A stretch of DNA of 64,000 bases from Peterkaempfera sp044755465 (GTDB lineage Bacteria; Actinomycetota; Actinomycetes; Streptomycetales; Streptomycetaceae), in NCBI RefSeq assembly GCF_044755465.1, contig NZ_JBIVRB010000021.1, positions 1 to 64,000 of the forward strand, read 5' to 3'. Below, in pieces: positions 1 through 8,498 of the stretch. The translations under genes and the position numbers were made by a program. Position 1 is the stretch's first letter, and each line of letters starts with the position of its first letter. The notes under the pieces are model-generated. The model worked only from the letters and a program-made list of their open reading frames with translations. It was not told where the DNA came from and ran no database searches.

Positions 1-561
1 GATGTCCCGGAAACCGTGCTCCTCGAAAAGCGAGCACTCCCACAACGCCGACTCCACCAACGCCTCAGGCGTCGCCCGCCCGTACTTCTCCAGCAGCCGC
101 CGGTCCAGCGACCCCGCGTTCACCCCGATCCGAATCGGCGTCCCCGCGGCCGAAGCAGCCTTCGCGATCTCCCGCACCTTGTCGTCGAACTGCTTGATGT
201 TCCCCGGATTCACCCGCACCGCCGCACACCCCGCGTCAATCGCCGCGAACACGTACTTCGGCTGGAAATGAATATCCGCGATCACCGGAATCTGCGACTT
301 CCGCGCGATCAGCGGCAACGCCTCCGCGTCATCCTGCGACGGCACCGCCACCCGCACGATCTGACACCCCGACGCCGTCAACTCCGCGATCTGCTGCAAC
401 GTCGCATTGACATCAGCCGTCACCGTCGTCGTCATCGACTGCACCGACACCGGCGCATCACCACCCACCGGCACACCCCCCACCATGATCTGCCGCGACC
501 GGCGGCGCACAGCAAGCGGCTTGAGCGGCATGGAAGGGATACCGAGTGAGATCGCGGTCAT
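1..561 (-). CDS. ispG: IspG, 4-hydroxy-3-methylbut-2-enyl diphosphate synthase (partial)
   Basis: Cytosolic iron-sulfur enzyme of the MEP pathway that converts 2-C-methylerythritol 2,4-cyclodiphosphate to HMBPP. Only the N-terminal 187 codons are inside the window; the C-terminal part with the 4Fe-4S cysteines lies beyond the left edge. The visible part shows the family's opening TIM-barrel signatures: VQSMTTT, then GCQIVRVAVPSQDDAEAL, PVIADIHF, AAVRVNPGNI and PIRIGVNAGSLD. The ATG at 561 follows a GAGGGTG ribosome-binding sequence. It lies downstream of the hopanoid genes on the same strand but is separated from hpnH by a strong hairpin, so it probably has its own transcription. An isoprenoid-precursor gene here fits the terpenoid theme. 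Confidence in the family is high; whether this is the only ispG copy cannot be seen. Confidence 0.93.
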   Translation of the reverse strand, partial: MTAISLGIPSMPLKPLAVRRRSRQIMVGGVPVGGDAPVSVQSMTTTVTADVNATLQQIAELTASGCQIVRVAVPSQDDAEALPLIARKSQIPVIADIHFQPKYVFAAIDAGCAAVRVNPGNIKQFDDKVREIAKAASAAGTPIRIGVNAGSLDRRLLEKYGRATPEALVESALWECSLFEEHGFRDI

Positions 562-623
562 GGGTGTCACCCTCACTGTGATGCAGTTCGGTTCTGGGGA
601 GTAGATGGGTGAGTGGGCGCCCG

Positions 624-654
624 CCGTGGCGCGGGCCGGCGGCCCGCGCCACGG
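624..654 (-). terminator. Hairpin terminator after hpnH
   Basis: A perfect 14-bp inverted repeat (624-637 with 641-654) with a 3-nt loop lies 17 bp beyond the hpnH stop codon. It is GC-rich with no clear U tract, as is usual for actinomycete terminators. It separates the hopanoid operon from ispG. Confidence 0.75.
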
Positions 655-670
655 CACACGGTGGTGCTGC

Positions 671-1699
671 TCAGTGGCCGCGGTTGCTCGCGACCGTCTC
701 CTTGGCCGCCCGGATGGACGCCTTGAGCGACCCCATGGTCGCCAGCACGGCGGTGGGCTCGTAGCCGCAGTGCGCCATGCAGTTCTCGCACCGCGCGTCA
801 CGGCCCCGGCCGTACTTGGACCAGTCGGTCTTCTCGATCAGCTCACGGTAGGTGGGCACATACCCGTCGGCCATCAGGTAGCAGGGGCGCTGCCAGCCGA
901 AGAGCGAGTAGTTGGGGATGCCCCACGCGGTGCACTCGAAGTCGACCTTGCCCTCCAGGAAGTCCAGGAAGAGCGGGCTGTGGTTGAGCCGCCAGCGCAG
1001 CCGGTTGCCGCCGGCGAACGCCTTCTTGAACAGCTCGCGGGTCTGCTGCACACCCAGGAAGTGCTCCTGGTCGGGTGCCTTCTCGTAGGCGTAGCCGGGC
1101 GAGATCATCATCTCGTCCACCTTCAGCTCGTCATTGAGGTAGTCCAGCACCTCGATGACGGTCTGCGGGGTGTCGGTGTTGAAGAAGGTGCTGTTGGTGG
1201 TGACCCGGAAACCGCGCGCCTTGGCTTCCTTGATCGCCGCCACCGCCTCGTCGAAGGTGCCTTCCTTGTCCACCGAGGCATCGTGCCGCTCCCGCAGGCC
1301 GTCGATGTGCACGGTGAAGGCGAAGTACGGCGAAGGGGTGAACTTGTCCAGCTTCTTGCGCATCAGCAGAGCGTTTGTGCAGAGGAAGACGTACTTCCGC
1401 TTCTCCACCAGCTGCCTGACGATCTCGTCGATCTGCGGGTGCATCAGCGGCTCGCCGCCCGCGATGGAGACCATCGGGGCGCCGGACTCCAGCACCGCGC
1501 CGACCGCCTGGGCGACCGGCATCCGCTGCTTGAGCACCCCGGCGGGGTGCTGGATCTTGCCGCAGCCCTCGCAGGCGAGGTTGCAGGCGAACAGCGGTTC
1601 GAGCTCCACGATGAGCGGGAACTTCTCCCGGCGCTTCAGGAGTTTCTGCTGAAGGAGGTACGTGCTGATCCGCGCGGTCTGGCGCAACGGCATGGCCAT
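671..1699 (-). CDS. hpnH: HpnH, adenosyl hopene transferase (radical SAM)
   Basis: Radical SAM enzyme that adds the 5'-deoxyadenosyl group to hopene (diploptene) to give adenosylhopane, the first step of C35 hopanoid side-chain synthesis. The 342-residue length is usual for HpnH. The radical SAM cluster motif CxxxCxxC is at C39, C43 and C46 (ACNLACEGCGK), and SIAGGEPLMHP follows as the SAM-binding GGE motif. The C-terminal CENCMAHCGYEP cysteines fit the SPASM-like tail of this family. It is preceded by hpnG with a 2-bp gap, so it is the last gene of the hopanoid operon, followed by a strong hairpin. The ATG start is supported by AGGAGGCGAG upstream. Assignment is very secure by context and motif. 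Confidence 0.96.
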   Translation of the reverse strand: MAMPLRQTARISTYLLQQKLLKRREKFPLIVELEPLFACNLACEGCGKIQHPAGVLKQRMPVAQAVGAVLESGAPMVSIAGGEPLMHPQIDEIVRQLVEKRKYVFLCTNALLMRKKLDKFTPSPYFAFTVHIDGLRERHDASVDKEGTFDEAVAAIKEAKARGFRVTTNSTFFNTDTPQTVIEVLDYLNDELKVDEMMISPGYAYEKAPDQEHFLGVQQTRELFKKAFAGGNRLRWRLNHSPLFLDFLEGKVDFECTAWGIPNYSLFGWQRPCYLMADGYVPTYRELIEKTDWSKYGRGRDARCENCMAHCGYEPTAVLATMGSLKASIRAAKETVASNRGH

Positions 1700-1701
1700 G
1701 A

Positions 1702-2439
1702 CTAGCTCGCCTCCTGAGGGAGCGTCCGGATGGTGGTTTCGGATGTGTGGGTACGGTCGGGTGCGCTGTCCTGGGAGGCCAGAGCACGATGCCAGGCGGT
1801 GAAGGCGGGCACGGCGGAGCGGAGTGCACGCCAGGCGCGCACTCCGCTCGGGACGGTGCCGGGGCGCAGCAGCTCCTGCTCGGGGGTGTCGACCACGATG
1901 CGAGCGGCGGCCACGGGCAGCCCGGGGGCTGCCCGTCGGGCGGCGGCGAGCACCGCGGCGGTCTCCATGTCGACGGCAGTCGCGCCGCCGGAGTGCAGTC
2001 GGTGGCGGGCGGCGGCACCGCGCACCACGTGGTCGGCCGAGTGCAGCCTGCCGGTGTGCACCGTCAGACCATGGGCGCGCAGGGCGTCGGCGAGCAGGCG
2101 GGACGTGGGGATCTCGATCGAGGTCTCCTCGTCGTCGCGCACCTCATCGGCAACAACGGCGTCCCCCGGACGTATTCCCGGGCTGACGGCGGCGCAGAAG
2201 CCGGTGACCAGCAGGGCGCTGTGCCCGTCGGTGCCACCGGCGAGCAGGCCGCTGACGGACCGCCCGGCGCGGTCCGGGCCCATGCCGGTGGCGGCGAGCA
2301 CCGCCGGGCCGCCGGCCCGGGAGTGCCCACCGGGCGCCGTCCAGTCGCCGCCGCGCAGCGCCCACCGCTCCACACCGAGGGCGCAGACCACCAGCAGCGG
2401 TGCGCCTGGGGTGGAGGTGGGCGATGCTGACGGTCTCAT
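1702..2439 (-). CDS. hpnG: HpnG, adenosylhopane nucleosidase/phosphorylase-like
   Basis: Member of the purine nucleoside phosphorylase/MTA-SAH nucleosidase superfamily. In hopanoid pathways it removes adenine from adenosylhopane to give ribosylhopane. The protein (245 residues) shows TGFCAAVSPGIRPGDAVVADEV, a nucleosidase-type active-site loop, and AVDMETAAVLAA, the conserved D-M-E motif that contacts the ribose. I chose the ATG at 2439 because it overlaps the shc stop codon by 4 bp (ATGA), implying translational coupling; longer frames upstream only read antisense shc codons. It sits between shc and hpnH, as in other actinobacterial hopanoid operons. The sequence divergence typical of HpnG makes family assignment rest partly on context. 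Confidence 0.9.
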   Translation of the reverse strand: MRPSASPTSTPGAPLLVVCALGVERWALRGGDWTAPGGHSRAGGPAVLAATGMGPDRAGRSVSGLLAGGTDGHSALLVTGFCAAVSPGIRPGDAVVADEVRDDEETSIEIPTSRLLADALRAHGLTVHTGRLHSADHVVRGAAARHRLHSGGATAVDMETAAVLAAARRAAPGLPVAAARIVVDTPEQELLRPGTVPSGVRAWRALRSAVPAFTAWHRALASQDSAPDRTHTSETTIRTLPQEAS

Positions 2440-4727
2440 CGCACCGCCCTCGCCCCGGCCTCGCCCGAGCCGGTGACCGGCCCGTCGCCCCGGTCGGTGG
2501 CGGGGGCCGCAGCGGGGGCCGGCAGGCTCGGGGCGCTCGGCCCACCCTGCCCGCCCTGGCCGCCCTGCCCGCTCTGGCCGCTCTGGCCACCCTGGCCGCT
2601 CTCCCCGCTCTGCGCGACGACCTGCGGCGCCTTCTCCGGCTGCGCGGGCAGCTCCGACAGCTCGGGCTGCCCGACCCGGTCCTCCTGGACGGCGGCACCG
2701 GGCCCGGGGGAGCCGTGCAGATAGCGGCCCAGTGCGGTGACCGGGAAGACCAGCCGGTAGAGGTTGTAGTTGATGGAGAAGTCCCACGGGAATCCGGTCC
2801 CGGTGAACTGCGGCTCGTCCCAGGTGCCTTCGGGCAGCTGGGTGGCGGCCAGCCAGGCGACGCCCCGGTCCACCGCCTCGCCGCTCTCCCCCGCCGACAG
2901 CAGCGCCATCAACGACCAGGCGGTCTGCGACGCGGTGGAGTCACCGCGACCGGACCAGTGCTCCGGGTCGTCGTAGGAGCGCATGTCCTCCCCCCAGCCG
3001 CCGTCGGCGTTCTGGTGCTCCTCCAGCCAGCGCACCGCCCGGCGGATCGCCGGGTGCGCGGTGGGGATGCCCGCCGCGATCAGCGCGGGGAGCACCGAGC
3101 CGGTGCCGTAGACGTAGTTGGTGCCCCAGCGGCCGAACCAGGAGCCGTCCTTCTCCTGGTTGCGCAGCAGCCACTCGACGCCGCGTCTGGTGCGCGGATC
3201 GCGGGCCTTGCCGACGTCCGCCAGCATCTCCACCACATGGCCGGTGACATCGGCCGACGGCGGGTCGATGACCTCTCCGAAGTCGCAGAACGGCAGCTTG
3301 TTGGGCAGGCTGCTGGTGTTGTCGACGTCGAAGGCGCCCCAGGCGCCGTTCTTGGACTGCATGCCCAGATTCCAGGCGACGCCCCGGTCCACCGCGGCGC
3401 GCACCCGCTCGGGGTCGGGGTGGGCCACCCGGCGCAGCGCGAGCACCACCTCGGCGGTGTCGTCGATGTCCGGATAGGTGTCGTTGTCGAACTCGAACGC
3501 CCAGCCGCCGGGGGCCAGGTCGGGCCGCCGCACCGACCAGTCGCCGCCGCGCCGCACCTCCTCGCCGAGCATCCAGTCGGCGGCGGCCACCAGCGCCGGG
3601 TGGTCGGCGGGCAGACCCGCGTCGGCCAGGGCGATGGTGGCCAGGCAGGTGTCCCAGACCGGGGACTGGCAGGCTTCCAGCCAGCGCCTGCCGTCGGCCG
3701 TGTGGACGGTGAAGCGGTCGAGCGCGCTGAGCCCGGCCCGCATCACCGGGTGCTCCAGGGCGTACCCCTCCAGGTGCAGCGCGATCAGCGAGTAGACGGC
3801 GGGCGGCTGGATACCGCCCCAGCAGCCGTCGGCCTCCTGCCGCTCCACGATCCAGCGGGTCGCCTGACCGAGCGCCAGTCGGCGGATCGGCCGCACCGCC
3901 CGGTTGTGGTAGGCGTGCAGCACCCGGTCCAGCCGCTGGAACAGCCCGTCCCAGCTGGTGGGCGAGTCCATCCGCCCGCTGGGGAAGGGGTCGGCCAGGT
4001 CGGTGTGCAGCTCGTCCAGCGCGAACGGCGCGGGGCGGACCGGGCGGTGGGCCGAGACCACGGTGAGCGGCACGATGGTCTGCCGGGCCCAGCAGCCGAA
4101 GGAGTAGATGTTCAGCGGCGCCCACTTGGGCAGGAACATCAGCTCCGGCGGCATCTCCGGCAGCCGGTCCCAGGGCCACCAGCCGAACAGGGCGAGCCAG
4201 ATGCGGGTGAAGACCCTGCTGGCCGCGATGCCGCCCTGGGCCCTGATCCAGGCCGCGGCGGTGGCCATGTGCGCGGCGCCGGGGTCGTCCCCGGCGAGCT
4301 TGAGCGCGACATACGCCTCGACCGTGGTGGACAGCTCGGGCGGGCCGCCGTAGAAGGTGGCCCAGGTGCCGTCGTCCCGCTGCTGGGAGCGGATCCACTC
4401 GGCGGTGGCCCGGGTCTCCTCGTCGGTCCGGATGCCGAGGAACTGCCGGAGCAGCAGGTCCTCGGCGTCCATGGTCACATTGGTCTCGAGGTTTCCCTTC
4501 CACCAGCCCTGCTCGTTCTGCAACGAGAGCAGATGGGCGGTGGCGCGCTCCAGCGCGGTGGCTGCCGCGAGCCGGGGCGGTACCGGCTCGCCGTCCGAGG
4601 CTCCCGTCCCCCCGGGGGCCTCGCTCTTACCGTCGGGCAGCTGCCCGAGGTCTTGCAGAGAACTCTGCATCGCGACCGGCTCGGGATCGTACTCGGGGTC
4701 GAGCCGGCCGTCCGCAGTTGTGGTCAC
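2436..4727 (-). CDS. shc: Squalene-hopene cyclase
   Basis: Membrane-associated class II terpene cyclase that protonates squalene and folds it into hopene/diplopterol. The DxDDTA-type catalytic motif is intact (D420, D422, D423, T424, A425 in PDIDDTAEV). Several QW repeats are visible, for example QNEQGWWKG near 70, QEADGCWGG near 297, QNADGGWGED, and QLPEGTWDEPQFTGTGFPWDF near the C terminus. The protein is 763 residues, longer than the usual 630-680. The excess is a disordered N terminus of about 50 residues and a C-terminal Gly/Gln/Ser-rich tail of about 60 residues. The start is GTG at 4727, after GGGAGAGGTGA and 6 bp beyond the polyprenyl synthase stop. It overlaps hpnG by 4 bp. Confidence 0.96.
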   Translation of the reverse strand: MTTTADGRLDPEYDPEPVAMQSSLQDLGQLPDGKSEAPGGTGASDGEPVPPRLAAATALERATAHLLSLQNEQGWWKGNLETNVTMDAEDLLLRQFLGIRTDEETRATAEWIRSQQRDDGTWATFYGGPPELSTTVEAYVALKLAGDDPGAAHMATAAAWIRAQGGIAASRVFTRIWLALFGWWPWDRLPEMPPELMFLPKWAPLNIYSFGCWARQTIVPLTVVSAHRPVRPAPFALDELHTDLADPFPSGRMDSPTSWDGLFQRLDRVLHAYHNRAVRPIRRLALGQATRWIVERQEADGCWGGIQPPAVYSLIALHLEGYALEHPVMRAGLSALDRFTVHTADGRRWLEACQSPVWDTCLATIALADAGLPADHPALVAAADWMLGEEVRRGGDWSVRRPDLAPGGWAFEFDNDTYPDIDDTAEVVLALRRVAHPDPERVRAAVDRGVAWNLGMQSKNGAWGAFDVDNTSSLPNKLPFCDFGEVIDPPSADVTGHVVEMLADVGKARDPRTRRGVEWLLRNQEKDGSWFGRWGTNYVYGTGSVLPALIAAGIPTAHPAIRRAVRWLEEHQNADGGWGEDMRSYDDPEHWSGRGDSTASQTAWSLMALLSAGESGEAVDRGVAWLAATQLPEGTWDEPQFTGTGFPWDFSINYNLYRLVFPVTALGRYLHGSPGPGAAVQEDRVGQPELSELPAQPEKAPQVVAQSGESGQGGQSGQSGQGGQGGQGGPSAPSLPAPAAAPATDRGDGPVTGSGEAGARAVR

Positions 4728-4733
4728 GTGGAT

Positions 4734-5945
4734 TCACCTCTCCCGTACGACGACGAATTCGGCGAGTGCGACAAAGTGCTCGCGCACCACGTCGGGCATG
4801 GGCACCTCGTCCAGGGCGGCGAGGGCGGTCTTGTGCTGGCGGCGGGCTTCGTCCTGCGTCCAGGCGCGGCCGCCGGCCTCCTCGATCAGGGCCGCGCGGG
4901 CGGCGAGCTGCTGCTCGTCCTCGTCGCCCCGGCCCTCCGGGTCGGCGAGCAGCTCCGCGAGCCGCAGCGAGGCGGGGCCGCCGTCGGCCAGGGCGGCGGA
5001 GACCGGCAGCGACTTCTTGCGCTGCCGCAGGTCGCCCCAGTGCGGCTTGCCGGTCACCTCGGTGGCGCCCCAGATGCCGAGCAGGTCGTCCACCGCCTGG
5101 AAGGCGAGGCCGAGGTGGTAGCCGTAGCGCTCCAGGGCGTCCGCGACAGTGTCGTCGGCGCCGGCCAGGACGGCTCCGATGGAGGAGGCGCAGGCGAGCA
5201 GGGCGCCGGTCTTGTTGCCCTCCATCTCCAGGCACTCGTCCACCGTCACCCGGTCCCGGTGCTCGAAGGAGAGGTCCTGCGCCTGGCCGTCGATCAGCTT
5301 GCGGGTGGCGACGGTGATCCGCCGGACGGCTCGGGCGGCGTCGACGGGGCTGATGGCGGAGGTGTCCGGTGCGTCGAGCAGCACCTCGGTGGCGAGCGCG
5401 AACAGCGCGTCACCGACCAGGATCGCCTGGGCCGCCCCGAAGACCGTCCAGGCGGTGGCGCGGTGGCGGCGGGTCTCGTCGCCGTCCATCAGGTCGTCGT
5501 GCAGCAGCGAGAAGTTGTGCACCAGCTCGACGGCGGTGCCGCCCGGGGCGCCGATCGCCGGGTCGGCGCCGACCGCCTGCGCGGACAGCAGCGCCAGCGC
5601 GGGCCGGACCGCCTTGCCGCCGTCGCCTGCGGCGGGTCGGCCGTCGCGGTCGATCCAGCCGAAGTGGTAGGCGGCGACGGTGTCCATCGGGGCGGCGAGC
5701 CGTCCGACGGCCTCGCGCAACTGCGGGGTGCACAGGGTGCGGCCCCGCTCCAGGAGGGCCGGCACCGACACCGTCCCCTCCACGGGCTGCGTGTCGAGGC
5801 GTGAATCCACGCGCATTCCCTCTCCCTCGGGTGTGTGGTCCGCTGCGTGCGGTGGCGCCTGGAGCGGCGCGGGTTCGGCGGGGTCGCCCCGCCGGTGCGG
5901 CCGGGCCGGGGCGGACCCGGCCCGGGGCGCGGTCGGTCCGGTCAT
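4734..5945 (-). CDS. Polyprenyl diphosphate synthase of the hopanoid operon
   Basis: Trans-prenyltransferase (FPP/GGPP synthase type) that condenses IPP with allylic diphosphates. In this operon it probably supplies FPP for HpnC/HpnD. The first aspartate-rich motif is DDLMD (residues 150-154) and the second is VDDLLGIWG; ELVHNFSLLHDD and AFQAVDD are family signatures. I annotate the ATG at 5945 because it overlaps the hpnE stop codon in an ATGA arrangement and the extra 43 codons keep G/C-rich third positions. The first 43 residues are low-complexity, and an internal ATG at 5816 has a much better ribosome-binding sequence (GAGGGAGAGGGA), giving 360 residues. Either start leaves the catalytic domain intact. 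Chain length of the product cannot be told. Confidence 0.92.
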   Translation of the reverse strand: MTGPTAPRAGSAPARPHRRGDPAEPAPLQAPPHAADHTPEGEGMRVDSRLDTQPVEGTVSVPALLERGRTLCTPQLREAVGRLAAPMDTVAAYHFGWIDRDGRPAAGDGGKAVRPALALLSAQAVGADPAIGAPGGTAVELVHNFSLLHDDLMDGDETRRHRATAWTVFGAAQAILVGDALFALATEVLLDAPDTSAISPVDAARAVRRITVATRKLIDGQAQDLSFEHRDRVTVDECLEMEGNKTGALLACASSIGAVLAGADDTVADALERYGYHLGLAFQAVDDLLGIWGATEVTGKPHWGDLRQRKKSLPVSAALADGGPASLRLAELLADPEGRGDEDEQQLAARAALIEEAGGRAWTQDEARRQHKTALAALDEVPMPDVVREHFVALAEFVVVRER

Positions 5946-7486
5946 CGCGGCCACCGTCCCGCCGCGTAGGCCGCCGTCAGGTCGGCGCGTCGGTGGCCCA
6001 GGGCGGCGAGCGCCTCGTCCGCTGCGGTGTGCCCGCTGCGGACGGCGCCCTCCATGGTGGCGGGCCACCCGGTGGCGGTCCAGGCGCCGGCCAGCAGCAG
6101 TCCGGGCGTCCGGGTGCGGGCGCCCGGCCGCAGCCGGGCGCTGCCCGGCGCCGGGTCGAAGGTGGCGGTGCGCTCCCGGGTGACGAAGAAGTCCAGCACC
6201 TGCGCGTCCCGGGTGGCGGGCAGCAGCCGCTCCAGCTCCGGCAGGTAGCGGCGGCGCAGCTCGGCCACCGGCAGGTCGATCTCGTCGTACGCGGCCGACT
6301 GGGAGAGCGCCAGGTACTGGGCGTGCTGGTCCTGCGCGGCGAGCCCGGAGTGCCGCGTACGGTCGAACACCCACTGGACGGGGGTGCCGATGCCGGCCAG
6401 GAACGGCCGGCGCAGCACCTTGCGGTCGTAGACGACGTGCACATTGAGGATCGGTGAGGTGCCGAGGCGGCGCAGCCGGTCCTGGTCGTCGATGCTGTCC
6501 GGCGGGAGCAGGTCGGCTGCGGCGTCCTGGGGCACGGCCAGCACCACCGTGTCGGCGGGCAGCAGCTCACCGCCGGCGGGCAGCTTGTCGCCCTCGACCC
6601 GGACGATGTGCCGGTCATGCCCAGGAGTCGCACGACCGTGCGTACTCGAACCTTGGGGCGTGCCACGGTCGGCGTCCGAACCGTCCACGCCGGGGCTGTC
6701 CGTTCCGCCGGCGGACGACTTCAGGGAGGTCGCCCTGGCCCGCAGCAGCACCCGGACCCCGCCCCGGTGCAGCGCGTCCAGTGCCGTGTCATGGTGCAGG
6801 ACGCCCAACGGGGCGTCGGCCCAGCCGATGTCGGAGGCGCCCGGGGCGGAGAGCAGCCCGGTCTTGAAGACCATGGCGGCCAGCGCCAGCGACACCTGGT
6901 CGGCGGTGGCGTTGAGGGTGGCGACGCCGACCAGGTCCCAGAGCGCCTCCAGGGTGCGCGGGGACTGCCGGTACTGCCGCAGCCAGTCGCCGAAGGACCG
7001 GTCGTCCAGCGCCGGGTCGGCCGGGTCCAGCCCGTACAGCGCGAGGGCCGCCCGGACGACCCGCAGCCGCTCGACGGCGCTCAGGTGCGGGTAGGTCGCC
7101 AGGCTCGCGGCCAGGTGCAGCGGCACCGGCAGCCCGGTGCGGCGCAGCCGGCCGAGCCGCAGGCCGGCGGTGCTGCCGGGCCGCGCACCGGCGACGTCCA
7201 GCACCGGCACGTCGAGCCGCCGCTGGAGGGAGACCAGCCGCCCGGCGCCGAGCCGGTCGATCAGGCCGCGGTAGGCGGTGCAGCAGCGCAGGAAGACATG
7301 CTGGCCGTTGTCGACCGTCAGATTGCCGCGCTGGAAGGAGAAGGCCAGGCCGCCGAGGCGCGGCCTCCCCTCGACCAGGGTGACGGCCAGCCCGGCCTCG
7401 GCCAGCCGGAGGGCCGCGGTGACACCGGCCAGCCCGCCGCCGATGACCACCGCGGTCGCGCGGTCCCCGCGCACGGTGCTGCTCAT
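5942..7486 (-). CDS. hpnE: HpnE, hydroxysqualene dehydroxylase/desaturase-like FAD enzyme
   Basis: FAD-dependent amine oxidase/phytoene desaturase-family protein that reduces hydroxysqualene to squalene in the HpnC-HpnD-HpnE route. The N-terminal Rossmann motif is VVIGGGLAGVTAALRLAEAG (residues 13-32), followed by LVEGRPRLGGLAFSF and NGQHVFLRCC. The C-terminal FAD-binding part reads LLLAGAWTATGWPATMEGAVRSG. The ATG at 7486 has GGGGGGAGGGGCG immediately upstream; longer frames are not supported. An unusual Ser/Gly/Asp/Thr-rich insert of about 35 residues (about 257-291) lies between two core segments. The gene is 109 bp downstream of hpnD, one of the few gaps in this operon, and overlaps the polyprenyl synthase start by 4 bp. 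Confidence 0.93.
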   Translation of the reverse strand: MSSTVRGDRATAVVIGGGLAGVTAALRLAEAGLAVTLVEGRPRLGGLAFSFQRGNLTVDNGQHVFLRCCTAYRGLIDRLGAGRLVSLQRRLDVPVLDVAGARPGSTAGLRLGRLRRTGLPVPLHLAASLATYPHLSAVERLRVVRAALALYGLDPADPALDDRSFGDWLRQYRQSPRTLEALWDLVGVATLNATADQVSLALAAMVFKTGLLSAPGASDIGWADAPLGVLHHDTALDALHRGGVRVLLRARATSLKSSAGGTDSPGVDGSDADRGTPQGSSTHGRATPGHDRHIVRVEGDKLPAGGELLPADTVVLAVPQDAAADLLPPDSIDDQDRLRRLGTSPILNVHVVYDRKVLRRPFLAGIGTPVQWVFDRTRHSGLAAQDQHAQYLALSQSAAYDEIDLPVAELRRRYLPELERLLPATRDAQVLDFFVTRERTATFDPAPGSARLRPGARTRTPGLLLAGAWTATGWPATMEGAVRSGHTAADEALAALGHRRADLTAAYAAGRWPR

Positions 7487-7595
7487 CGCCCCTCCCCCCG
7501 GGTGCGGTCCCCGCCGGCCGGCGACCGCACCGCTGCTCCCCTGGTCGGGCCCGGCCGACCGCCGTCCGCGGCGGCGACCGGTGCCGGTGTCGCGG

Positions 7596-8498
7596 TCAAG
7601 AGCGACCTCCGGCCAGGCCGGAGAGTGCCACATACGCCTTCTCCCAGCCGGGCAGCGACACCCGGCCACGCAACACCGACAGCGGCTCTGCGGCAATCCG
7701 CTGCAGCAGCCTGTGGTAGATGCCCGCCATGGCGGCGGTACATGCCCGGCTGCGGCGGTCCAGCATCGGGAGGAGCAGCAGCCCCTCCTCGAAGTACTGC
7801 TGGGCGCGGGCGGTCTGGAAGGCGATCAGGCCGGTGAAGTCCGCACCGCTGGGCGGCTGCGGGGCGTCGAAGCCGCCGGCGCAGCCGAAGCGCTCCAGAT
7901 CCTCGGCGGGCAGGTAGCTGCGGCCGGTGGCCGCGTCCTCCCGCAGGTCGCGCAGGATGTTGGTCAGCTGGAGGGCCAACCCCAGGGTGTCGGCGTACTC
8001 GGCGCCCAGCTTGGGGTCGGTGCAGCCGAAGACGCCGAGCGACAGCCGGCCGATCGAGCCGGCCACGCAGCGGCAGTAGGTGCGCAGGTCGTCGAAGGTC
8101 GTGTACTGCGCGCCGCGCAGGTCCATCTCCACGCCGTCGATCAGCTCGTCGAAGGCGTCGATCGGGACGGGGAAGCGCACGGCGGCGTCGGCCAGGGCGA
8201 CCTTGATGGGGTCGGTGTCGTTCTCCTGCACCTCGCCGGCCCGCACCTCGCCGAGCAGCGCCCGGGTGCGGCCCAGCAGTTCCGCCTTGCGCTCGGGCGG
8301 GAGGTCGCCGTCGCCGATGTCGTCGACCCGGCGGGCGAGCGCGTAGAGCGCGGACATGGCGAGCCGCTTGGGCTCCGGGAGCAGCCGGATGCCGTAGCTG
8401 AAGTTGCGCGCCTGCATGCCGGTGACCGCTTCGCAGTACCGGTACGCCGCCATGACCTGCGCGGACGCCAGTGGTGATGCCGCCACCCCGGGGCTCAC
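7596..8498 (-). CDS. hpnD: HpnD, presqualene diphosphate synthase
   Basis: Squalene/phytoene synthase-fold enzyme that joins two FPP molecules into presqualene diphosphate. The 300-residue protein has the first Asp-rich motif ARRVDDIGDGD (D59, D60, D63) and the second, LTNILRDLREDAATGR, both needed for diphosphate/Mg2+ binding. SYGIRLLPEPKRLAMSALYA is a signature of the family. The start is GTG at 8498, overlapping the hpnC stop codon by 4 bp (GTGA). It cannot be told apart from phytoene synthase by motif alone; its position next to hpnC and hpnE makes HpnD the best call. Confidence 0.94.
   Translation of the reverse strand: MSPGVAASPLASAQVMAAYRYCEAVTGMQARNFSYGIRLLPEPKRLAMSALYALARRVDDIGDGDLPPERKAELLGRTRALLGEVRAGEVQENDTDPIKVALADAAVRFPVPIDAFDELIDGVEMDLRGAQYTTFDDLRTYCRCVAGSIGRLSLGVFGCTDPKLGAEYADTLGLALQLTNILRDLREDAATGRSYLPAEDLERFGCAGGFDAPQPPSGADFTGLIAFQTARAQQYFEEGLLLLPMLDRRSRACTAAMAGIYHRLLQRIAAEPLSVLRGRVSLPGWEKAYVALSGLAGGRS

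Noticed and set aside
2400..5804. Plus-strand open frame of 1,134 codons
   Set aside because: It is antisense to hpnG, shc and the polyprenyl synthase; such long antisense frames are normal in high-GC DNA and its product is Gly/Arg/Val-rich without motifs.
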